Part shown: one piece after another, positions 33,901-45,900 of the stretch
How positions within the stretch are numbered: the first letter of the stretch is position 1
Layout of the letters: every line of letters starts with the position of its first letter
DNA from: Nilaparvata lugens
Lineage: Eukaryota; Arthropoda; Insecta; Hemiptera; Delphacidae
DNA length: 64,000 bases
Direction of reading: 5' to 3'
Assembly: GCF_014356525.2 (NCBI RefSeq)
Contig: NC_052506.1
Span: 31,502,192-31,566,191, forward strand
Notes under the pieces: generated by a model
What the model was told of the DNA's origin: nothing
Seen by the model: only the letters and a program-made list of their open reading frames with translations
The model's database searches: none
Made by a program: the position numbers and the translations under genes

Positions 33901-36900
33901 GGCCAAGGTCCTGTTCTGTAATGTTAAAAAAGAATCCAGTACTACACGATCAGGTAGGATAGTTGGAAAACCAAAATATTTGGTTGATTCTGAGTAATCT
34001 TTTGTAACCTTGTTTATGTTTCTACTTAATTTTCAGCTATAAGTTATCTTTTGTAACCATCAATATTTGTTTGTTCTGTACGTTTTTACATTATTATTTC
34101 TGTATGTTGCTCTATTATTATTTCTGTATGTTTCTCTATTATTATTTCTGTATGTTCCTCTATTATTATTTCTGCTGCTTGCCTGAAAAAGGGAGATGTC
34201 ATATGTTTTGTCATGTTGTTGTTAGCAACGGGTTGAGTAGCCAGAGTAGGCACGGAACTGTTGGTGTTCGAATCAGGTGTATACAGATTATAAATAAATT
34301 AATTGGTAATTGACTTGACTCAATTTCTTTTATTTTATAAAAGATTTAACAGCCCTTATATCTACTTCCTATTGGATAGGCACTGGAGAAGTATTTATAC
34401 CTGTGCCAATTAATATTTGTAAATTTATAATATCATACTACTACTAGTAGTTCTGTGAACAGTAGACCTCACGCAGTATTGTCATCCACAAGTATCTGAT
34501 TGAAACTATAGACCTTATGGAATTACAGCAATAGACTGGCTTCTTCACACATATGTGTAATCACTTGTCAGCTAATTTATGATCAATAATTCTATAGTCT
34601 GATTTTTACTCTTATTATTGGCGTATGAAGGAGGCTCCTTTTTCCTTTTATATTATTCTTGAATAGCAAAATTTCCAAAAACCTTGTACATACGTCGACG
34701 CGCAATTGAAAAAGGAACATACCTGTCAAATTTCATGAAAATCTATTACCGCGTTTCGCCGTAAATGCGCAACATATAAACATTTAAACATTTAGGGCCG
34801 GTTTCCGAGCTCGGGATTTAGCTAAGTTCTAGACTTAAACCGGCTTTAAACTCTGGAGTCAAAAAATTGGTTTTCCGAGTGAGAGCGTTAACGTAGTCGA
34901 ATACTACGGGGTAGGGTTTAAATTTAAGTTCTAGACTTAACCGAGCAAACACAATTCAGTTATTGTTTTGGAGTACATGAATAAATGTAATGGAATACCT
35001 AAATTATTTGAATTAGTCCATCTAAATTCATAGTTTATAGTTTGCAAGTTTATTTTGGAATAAAGTTCTTGATAAAAAACTAACCTCATTTTACGACTAT
35101 GACATAACCTAAAAATGCTCAAGAAAAATAATACAAGGATTGCCTTGGAATTTTATCTCCCAATGTGGATATTATTAATCAATGCCATATTCAACATATT
35201 AATAATAATAATAATTTAACAATAATAAATTATTATTCCAGTTTTTTTTCGAAATACGTTTTTCAACTCAATAGGTAGCATACTAACATTTTTATTCCAA
35301 AATCAATGATAAATAATAGCATAACGTAAAATGAAATGTTATTTTTTATTCATGTTTCAAAAGGTTAGGTTTTGCTTTGAATTTATAGACCATACAAAGA
35401 ATTAGAAACGTATTTTCATTAAATAATTGTTACAAAATAGTTTGGAGAGCATTTGAATTATCCCGCTGCAATCAGCTGTTTTGCTATAGGCCTAATGCCA
35501 ACAATACAACAGCAAAATATTGAAAATTTCCCTCAAATTACTGCGTTAAAGTCCTGGACTTGAATAAGTCGAGAACTTAATAGACCCCGGAGTTTAGAAC
35601 ATAAACCCGTGACTCAGAAAGTTGATTTAGACCCGAGAGCTTATTTTAGTCCTGGACTCTGTAAGTCCAGAACTTATAGATCCCGAGCTCGTAAACCGGC
35701 CCTTAAACATTAAGAGAAATGCCAAACCGTCGACTTGAATCTTAGACCTCACTTCGCTCGGTCAATAAGTTATTATATTTTGACTGTATTTTTTGTGATT
35801 ATTATTAGTGTTAACATAGCCTCATTTAATCTTTATTAACTATTAAACTATTGTGGAGAGAAGTAGTTTTGAGTGTATTCTGTCGATTCTTTACCCATAA
35901 TTGATTTGAATTTGTGCTTGTGTGAATAATTGAATTAAGCTACAGAAGGAGATGCCAGGATAGATCCACCTGGAGGCTTTTTGTTGGTGCGGTCAAATGT
36001 CGACTTGGACATAGATGGCCCTGGGAGTAAAAGTACGGTAAGAAGGGAAATAAGCTAGTGACCCCTGGGTTGGAGAACTCGCTCAAGAACTTTTGCATTG
36101 TAATCTTTGAAACCAGCAAATTTCAATTATACAGAGTTGGTGAAAATTATGGGCACAGCTAAATAATATTTTTTCCACAAGAATAATTTGACAGTAGGTA
36201 TAATTGGGGTTCCTATTTGAATGAAAAATTACTCTGTCGCTTCAACATCTTTGTCCCTCATATGAATCCAGATTCATGATAAATGATTTCGATACAGAGT
36301 TCCAAGAGAAAATGAATGGCGAAAGCCGCACATTGATATCTCAAACCGTATCAGTTTGTTGATGTAGAATTTGTAAATTATGTTAGATATTAACCAGCTG
36401 AAATCATGTGTCAGCGCATGAAGGTCTGTCTGTGTGATAGCTTCCAAAACGCCTTAGCTGATGTTATGAATGTATGAATGGAAAACTGTTGTAATTGCAT
36501 GCAATGAAGTCAACTTGACCTGTAAAAATGTTCGAAGAATACGTGTTTAAAATTTGAAGCTGATTGATCAATTCTTTCTAAAGTTATTGAAGAGCATACA
36601 AACAGACGGACAACGACTTTGACCTTCAGTAAGTCGAACTCAAAAGTGAGAACTTGCTCACGCTCGTTCAATGAAATAGATAAAATTCACGTCATGAATT
36701 AATTAGATTCAGATAGATTACCTATTTAAATATGCGATAAATAAGAATGTTATCACTGGGAATAGTATAAATGGGCGAGTTTACTTACATGAATGGGCAG
36801 TGTTTGATAGAAGAGAGCGGGTGATGTGATGGCGATTATTGAAGTTGAAATGTTCAAAGGTGGTATCATCACTTGGCTTGGCAATAAACAGCATTCATCT

Positions 36901-39900
36901 GCAAACAAATAAAGAGTTAATGAGTTGCTTGATTGAATATGACATCTAGAAGATCAAGAGCTTAAATGTCAAAAACAGGATGATAAACAGTTCACTCTCA
37001 CAACCAAATAACTATTTTTCTCAGAGGGAGTAAAAGCGAAGTTAGCCATGTGAATAGAGTGGTATATAATTTGAAATTTTTATAAATTCCATTATTTTTG
37101 TTTGAGAATTTTTTAGTAGGTGTAATCAAAACTAGCAGGTACCCAACTCAAGAGAACTCAATCATTCAGCGTTCAACTTGCAATTTTCAGCAATTTCTTT
37201 TATGTACCGTGGCTCTTAAATAATAAACTAATACATATTCGTTTATAATATCCATTTCCATTTTCAACCGAAATCTGACTCCAATAGCGTAGGTATGGAG
37301 GTAAGTAGATCACAAACTCCAACCAAATATCGTATTTCAAAATTTGAAAAATTGGGTTTGTACTTCAACAAGAATCTTTAAAAATTTGATCTATAATAAC
37401 GAAAAATATTATAACAATAAAATCATTATTATAGACCTACAATTGTATGAAGAAGCATAAAAGAGATAAGATAATATTATCACCAATTTGGTGGATCAAG
37501 TAGTTATTTTGATTTGACTATTAATATGATGAGATGCCTAGTGCATAAACAGAATAAAGAGGATGATTACTTCAAAATTAATTGCACTTAAACATCAATT
37601 GTTCGAAGATCTGATTTCATTTTTTTATCAATGAAGTAGATATTAATGTCCGATGAGAATAGACGAAATCTTATGGTAGAGTATAAAAATTATACAACTT
37701 GAATATCCAAAATGTTTGTTCACATTAGATGCCGAAATTATAGCTATATACAGACGGATGTTTTATGATTGCAGCTACTTTTCCTTTTTAGCTTCGATTT
37801 GCAACAGGAGAGTAGGCCTATTTATTACTACTGGTCGCACTGGGAGGACTCGGAGATCTGCTGAGTCTGCCTGCTTCATTCGGTTTAGCTATTTTGTCGA
37901 TTTTTTCGTTCGATTCATTCCTTGATTCATGCAATGTAGGCAGTGTCGTAAGGGAAGCAACAATACTCATTTTTTTCTCTTCCTTGAAAAATCCTATTGA
38001 TTTCTTTGACAAAGCTTCGCGTTTTTCTTTTTCATCAGCCATTTGATATAAATCAGAAAAGAACATCTCCCTGGGTGACATGGGCGAATCGACCTGAACA
38101 AGCGTCAAGTAGTCTTCGAATGGTTTGAACTCAGGAAGTCCTATGAATGAGTCATCTCGAGTCATTCTTCTCTGAAGCAGGCTGTTCTCGACTGGCCGAA
38201 CTCCTTCGTTTCTCAACGACGATGGAATGTCAGAGTCGGACTTGAATTTGGGCAGGTCGCACACACTCAGATTCCTAGTGAACAATGCATCGTCTATGAC
38301 CACACTACTGTGCTTGATTTGGGCAGTGTTCCTGGAGCTACTGAGATTACTTCGCTTCCTCACAGTCGTCTCGGACAGATTGCTGACTTGAGCAGCAGGA
38401 CTGCGGTCGACCCCTGACTCGCTCATCAGCTGATCTGATCCGAACGAGTTGTCCACCATCGAATTATAATTCCTTGACGCCGTCACTAGTCGCATTCTTT
38501 CATTCATTTCATCATTGACTGCTTTCATCATCTTGCTGGAACTACTGGGACCAGCAGTAACCTGATCAGTTTTAACGTCAGCTTTTTGTGATTTCAATAC
38601 AGTGATCGATATCTCATCAATACCGATTTCTTCGTCCTCACCTCCTTCCTCTTCATTATTATACTTTGCAAACTTGATTTTTCTAAAAAGTTGAATACAC
38701 AGATATCCGTAAATGATCCATATTACAACTGCAACTACCCAATAAGCAATTCCAAGAACCATTGCCAATGTATGCCTGTCTTTTCTTTTTTCAACTAATG
38801 AGAACAGCTGTTTCGACCACAGAAACCAAATCAAACAGTAGAAGGATATTGGCAGGCAAATCACCAGAACAAAGAACGAACAAAATATCACACAGTATCC
38901 AAAAAATGTATTCGATTTTCCCTTCATTATAAACCAAATTGAAAGTGAACTGAATTAAAAGTATCTATCATGCAACCGTTTAAACAATAAATAACTTATT
39001 CACAACGTTTTTAATCAATCCACAAGTTTCATAATAAAATATCACTCAAAAAGGAATACCATACAAAAATTCACAATATTATTTGAATGCTTTAGGTCGT
39101 CTAAATAGTCCGAGATAACCACAATATGTTACTGTAACTGACTAATAGGAACTTCGAGAACAGAAATAGAAGTCGCCGTGTTTCGCCTGCAATATGCCGA
39201 ATACTAAATAACTGAATTGAGTCAACGGTCACATTCCAACTTTAGGAAATGAACAACCGCAAGGATGTGGTCGCTAATCAATGCATAAGATAAGTTGAGT
39301 CGAAAACCAGAGCAGACACTTTTACATAGTAAACTTTAAATAGAATCGAGTATTACCGCTTTATTCAATGGTCTACAACACTTACTTCTTACTTTAATAA
39401 ATTGAATAAATCTAAGCTGAATGGAATAACAAAAATATATTCAGTTTTTGTACACTACATAATTTATAGCATTTGAATATTTATCTTCTCATGACATACT
39501 GAAAAAATATCGTTTCTGAACGCTAAAATACCATTCTTAGGGTTTATTTTAGAATATTGAAAATAAATATTTGCCATTCTGTACTTGGAATGAAATAATT
39601 ATTAACAATTAAAAATCAAGTCAACTCATTCAAAACCTAAAAAAAGGTTTCAAGCATTTTTCAACATTTAAGAAATGTTTACAACAGACACAACTATCGA
39701 CACTAAAATTAAGCCAAGTAAATTGTGTACATTTGCGTACACTAATTTCATTATAACCTATGAATAGTGAGTATATAACATAGTTTTTCTGTACCAGAAT
39801 ATTACGAAGCATATCTTGAAATCTCCTTTTACATACAAATTTATCTGTAGTTTAGCAAGTAGTGAGACTGGAAACTTTACCGATGAGATTGTCATCCGGC

Positions 39901-42900
39901 TCAGGACTCTGAACAAGACGAGACAACAGTTTGAAGAGCAAGGCGAGCACGTCCAAGTTGTCGACACTTCGCACGAAAACAGGCAAGCAGGATGACCGCA
40001 GCAAGCCCCATATCCTAATGATGACCAGAAGCTCTCGCAACGTGTTCACAGCTTTGTAGTCACGCACCAATTCATACCCTGCAAACACAAACAAAACGCC
40101 ATTTCATGTCCACTCTGGCTTGTATTGAATGTAGACTCTACTTGACACTGATGAGATCTACTACTGACTGACATCATTGGAATACTGGGTTCTGTTAAGA
40201 GCTGATTGATTTAAGAATATCATATGTATCAATATGAATAGGTTTTCCAATCCCGTAACATGTTTTCAGGATTTCTTCATGTTTTTCCTGACTTCAACAA
40301 CTACAGAATACTTACATTCCAGTAATTACGAGTCTTCATCATAAAACTATTCAATCCACAAGCAACATACAGGGCCTCGGCCATAGCAGCAACATGGATA
40401 AAACGTTTTTTATAGGTCCCGCCAAACTAAAAGTAATTTACATTGTGAAAACCTCAGATTCATCGTCAGTAAATTATAAAACCTCTTATATAACGTCAAT
40501 AGAATTGGGCCAAGAGCTGAGAAGGCAACGTAACCAGACGGATATTTTTAGACTTGAGTCTAAAAATTCAACATTATGTTGGAGTACGTATTTCCTAAAT
40601 TACTTTTATTAGAAGTGTGTTTTTCATATAAATACTATGTTTTATAATTTTCCTCGGTTTAAAATCAAGATTTTTAAATGACGTTATTATCAAGTTCTTG
40701 TAGTAAAAACTGGAGTAACTCATCGAATGTAAACTAATACAGTAGTTATGGAACTGAAGAACAATAATCATGATAAATCCGAAACACAACAAACTCGTTT
40801 CAAACATTTAAAAGGATATATCATCAATTTGAGACCATTCTTGCCGACAGTGCGAGCAGTCTTGAGCAGTCTCATGTGAAAATATTTACATGATTGTATA
40901 AATAGATAAAATGAAAAGATTTCAAGTGAATAAAAGCAAAAATATTACTCACGAGGTAGAGATCTTTCGCACATTATCACAATCTTCTTTTTGCTATTAT
41001 TCTGATGAAATCAAACTGTCGTCAAACTGTGAATCATTAATTATTACATAAATGATAAAAATTATTTCTTCTTCTTTCCCTAACCCTATGTGCCTCACTG
41101 CGTCGGGTGTAGCTCGGACCATATTCTCCATTCTCTACTGTTGCCAGCAAATCTTCTCATCTCTTTCAAATTTTTGCCTATCTTCAAATCTGCTGCAATA
41201 ACACCGTCAAAATAAAATGTTTTCCTAGGACGATCTCTATCTCTTTTTCCTTTTGGTGCTTTGGGCTAATCACCCAATCACCGTTTAATTCGGAGAAATG
41301 CATGTAGCCTCGGAACTGGATAAACGGATATTATAGGATAAATTATTTTTACGATTTGGGACATGGAATGTTAAAACTATAAATGGGATTAAAATTACAT
41401 TTTCACAAATAACAGCCAATCGCACTATAAATGGGATTAAAATTACATTTTCACAAATAACAATCAATCGCACTCGTAAGATGACTAACATGTTTACAGA
41501 TAACAGCCAATTGCACTAATAAAATGAGTAGATGAGTGAGTGGTTTACCAGTGGTTTTTCTCTGCTCAGGCAGTCTGGCGAGAAGATTGAGCGCGAGGTC
41601 GGCGACCCACTGTATGAGCTGGTGCAGCGACTGCAGAGTGCTCGGCTCCACTGTGAACTCTTTCGCCTCCAGGTGCAGCAGAACTTTGTCCACGTCAGTA
41701 GGTATGGCAGCAGACTCACCCATCACAGCTACAATCAGAGCACAGTTATACACACTTCAAACGTATTTTAGATTCAAGATAAGTATTCATAAGATTAATG
41801 TATAATCATTATTTCAAAGATCCAAAGACAGCTAGCTATATAGATAGAACTTAGGACTTCTGCTACTGCAAATATTGACAGAAGAACTAAAATCTTCCAT
41901 ATACCATAAGACTTGGCAAATTTCAAAACTTCTATTGCTGCACAGTAAACACTACAATGTTTAATGTATTTCATTTTAGTTATATAATTTAATATCATTT
42001 CTTTTTTTAGTTACATAATTTGATATTAGTAAGATGAAGCATAATATTACTACAAGATCATTAATCTGTTTTTAATACTTGCAGTCGCATAAGTCTTCAG
42101 CCTATTTAATAGCAAATAGATTGACATTTCGTTTATCCTATTATGTATTAAACAGTGATTGAATAGTTTTAATGTCACGTTTATTCCCCAGGAATTAAAA
42201 AAATTGAGTTAGAGACATCCGCTAATCTCCTATTTCCTATAAAATAGATATATGGATTTGTCAGTACTCAAACGTATATGTCCTTGTATTTGTAAGTATA
42301 TTTTCAACGTAATTGAAATAATCCATTATTATGCTGCAATATGCTAATATCGCATAATATAAATAATATAGCATAGCAATTTATAATAGTATGCTAATTG
42401 TCAGTACTTGAACGTATGTCTTTGTATTTTTCAATACATTTTAAACGTAATTGAGATATTCAATCAAATATTATGCTGCAATATTCTAATATTGCATAAT
42501 ATACAAGGTTAAATAATATTGTATATTGATATACCATCATAACAGTATCTACACGTATCTGTCTTCGTATTTGACAGTATATTTTAAACGTAATTGGGAT
42601 ATTCTACTATTGTGCTGCATGTCATTATTAGAAGAGGATCAACAACTAGATTGAGCAAAGCTATTTAAAAGGTTTTTCTTAGCTTAGGGCCAGACCATAT
42701 TAAGCGTTTTTCAGGCGTTTATAGAGTCGGCAGGGCAGGAATCTCTCCGATTGGCTATTTTGATTTGGCTAAAAAACAGAAATTTTCTGGGCCCTTAAGC
42801 TCACGTGAATCTTTACTAGAGAACAAGTGGAGAATAATACTAGAGAACAAAACGTTTTTCCTGTTTATTGTATACCTTGTAGGCTTTCGGCGGGGCCCTT

Positions 42901-45900
42901 GTCGTGGCTGACCAGATCGGAAGGCCGGAGCAGCGACTTGAATGCGGTGGAGACAGAGTGCAGCATGAGCAGTGCAGTGAGGTCGGCTGCCCGCTGCTGG
43001 CCGGCTGGAGTCAGCCGGTAGAGAGCGCCCTTCAGCGCCAAGTAGGTCACGTAGTGGTACTGCTGCACGGCCATTGGCTGCTTGTTGAAGTTGTCGGTCA
43101 GCCTATCACACACCGCGTCCAACATGTTCGCTCGGATCGAGACCAGCGCGTCCCACCAGTCCAAGCCTGTCACCAGGCAGTACTCCAGCAGCGTCGTCGC
43201 CACCGACACGTTCATCCCTATTCCACCTGTCAAGTCAACACTAATAATTACAATTATTCAAAGTAGATTAAACATTTCACATTACAATTCAGATACAACA
43301 AAATACAACATAATACAACAAAATAGAAATAACGATTCTAAGATCTAAAATCTACGATCAAAAATGTTACGTCAAGATATGACTTTTTGTAAACTCTATA
43401 TTGATCTAATATTAATTATTATTGATTCTAGTTAATAATGATCAACTCTATCTCAAACAATATTCTATTTATTTATTTAATTTAATTACAAAAATACATA
43501 GTGGGAGAAAGATCATGCTTAAAATAAAAAATGTTCTGTTTATAGAACATTAATAATCTACTCATCAATAAAATACTAGTAGTTCTGCGAACAGTAGACC
43601 TCGCTCATGAATACAACTTTCAATCTAATGAGAAGGGCCAGTAAAGTAAGTACAGTATATTGTGAAGATTTAGCCATATCATCTATTATTTTCTCCATTG
43701 AAAGTGCTAGAGACACTGTTTCCAGAGACACCGGACTTATCAAGGAGGTACCTTTATATCGTCTCAATATTTACAATATTAACATATATTACAACTTTTC
43801 TAATAATTAATTGTAAGAAATCGGTCAACTGACGGAAAAATGGAATATGCAGTAGGCAATTTAGACGACGATTCGTCTCACAGACGATGGTGAGACGGAA
43901 AATGATTCTAAATAAGATGGGTTTGTTGGTGACAATGGAAGGAGGTTGCTAATGAAGTTTTTCATGAAAAGTGGATTCAATCAGGACCTCCTAGTATTTA
44001 GGAGGACCTGATTCAATGTTATGGCTTGTTATGCCTATACAGAATGTTAATGCTCACAAATCAGTTTCCGATCATATAACAAAAGGAAAACAAAAAAATT
44101 GACACTGTAGAACGGCACAAAAATGCATACAATACAATAATTATTGTACCTGATAAACTGAAAATTCAGTTTAAAAATAACTAAAATAATAACTGATCGT
44201 TATGAATAAAAGAAGTTGGAGATTGAAGAAATGTTTATGATGTTAAATATTGTCTACAACTAAAATAGTTGTTGATTAATTTTTATGGTGATAAAAATAG
44301 TCCACAATTAAAATACTTGACTTATCTGTAACATAGACAATAATAGTTATTTATGTATTGAGAGCGTAAAACTCGACTTTATCGCTGGAATCACATATGG
44401 TACACATTTTTTCTACACTGCAGTATTGGACTCTAATACAATAAAGAGTTTTTTTAATTAATTTATCCAATTAATTCGATAAATCAATATAATAATCATA
44501 ATCATTTATTTTATAATGATATATTATAGAAACGAGATTTGAACCTGGGTCCCACAGTGCGAGATCCAACGCTCTATCTCGCTACGCTACCGTGAGCTGT
44601 TGATACTGAAGGCGAAAAGTAGGAGCATGAATTGCTGAACATGAATCTTCGAAGAGGCTAGATACAAAAAAGTACTTTCAGCATGAAGGTTGGTCTGCGG
44701 TTTTTTAAATTACAAAAAAACGGAGGTCTTATCGAAAATCGTTACACATAGTTTCTGCGCCTTGTTCCAAAGAACTTGCATACCAAATTTCATCCAAATC
44801 GGACAATAACTGCGACTGTAACTGCGGTACAAACAAACAAACAAACAGACAGACAAAAGCCGATAGAGTCGAAACTAAGACCTCAGCTTTGCTTCGGTCA
44901 ATAAAGGATGTCCCACGAAAGGTGTAACAGCTGAAGACCATAGATTCTACATGAAATTTGCAACAAAAAATATTTAGTAAAACTTTCTTATATGGACCTT
45001 AGTTTTCGAGATTATATAGATTTTTCGATATTATTGGGAAACGTCAATAACTACAAAACTATTAGTCAAAATATAATTCTAAGGATATGGTTGGAAAGAG
45101 GAAGAAAATTCCAATAACATTAATATGATTTGCTCATTTGTTTGAAGTTTTTGAACTTTTGATGAGTGCTCAGTTCAGAAAACTTCCTTTGTCGAGTTAA
45201 AAGCCAAATTTCATACAGTTTGAACGCTTATAAAAAGTGAGACACCCTATATATTATCATGATTGTCAATAATACAATTTTATAAATTACATTAAATATT
45301 TTGTTTGTTCATTATATTTCTTCCTAGCGTACAAACAATTTGACAACTTTGCTGAGTTGGAAAAGGATAGACCTAACTGCTTTGTCTAATGACAAACAAG
45401 GATAACAAACAAATCTTAATCAGTTGCTATCTTAGTACTTTATAACATCAATCTCTAATAAAGTATTTTAAGTTACTAGAATTTGTCAGTTTCTTATAGA
45501 AATTACCAATACCCTATTTAAACTTTTTCACATAAATACAACTAGTTTTAAGCACTCATGTCATTTTCAAGTGTCAAAATGGATTATTATTATGTCATAA
45601 TTTATTTTGGCACTTGTAAATTGCTTTAGTGCTGGAAACTAGTTGTGTTTATATAAAAAAGTTTAAAAATGGTACAAGTAATTTCTATAATACGATATTC
45701 TAGAACCTGTTGTTAAAACAGCCTTTTACAATTCTGGTAAAATCTGAATTATTTTTCTTTTTCATCATTGGGGATGATATTAAGGTTGTGCAAAGGCTAA
45801 AAATAAACTTCCTACTGGTGATATTTTTCAAAGTTTTTCGATTTGTATATCATCAAGCTATCAAAATGAAAAAGTTTTCTCAGGAAAACATTTTTTCCCG

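Larger units (their letters stand above)
29199..34351 (+). mobile_element. 5'-truncated, decayed Ty3/gypsy retrotransposon
   Basis: In order: gag zinc knuckles, protease, RT, RNase H, integrase and a putative 3' LTR, spread over several frames with stops. The 5' LTR and most of gag are missing. The integrase is interrupted by a 1.6 kb insertion (about 31697-33305) and a short repeat (33492-33560). Confidence 0.88.

Noticed and set aside
34071..34313. Tyr/Phe/Cys-rich 80-codon frame
   Set aside because: Generated by the ~27 bp tandem repeat before the LTR.
40394..40612. 72-codon + strand frame in a MED16 intron
   Set aside because: No domain, no splice context and no repeat support; consistent with a chance frame.
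42683..42795. MITE with TTAGGGCC ends
   Set aside because: Only the outermost bases pair; the arms do not match inward.
44545..44610. A functional tRNA gene
   Set aside because: A and B boxes are present but the acceptor stem does not pair and the segment is part of a dispersed repeat.
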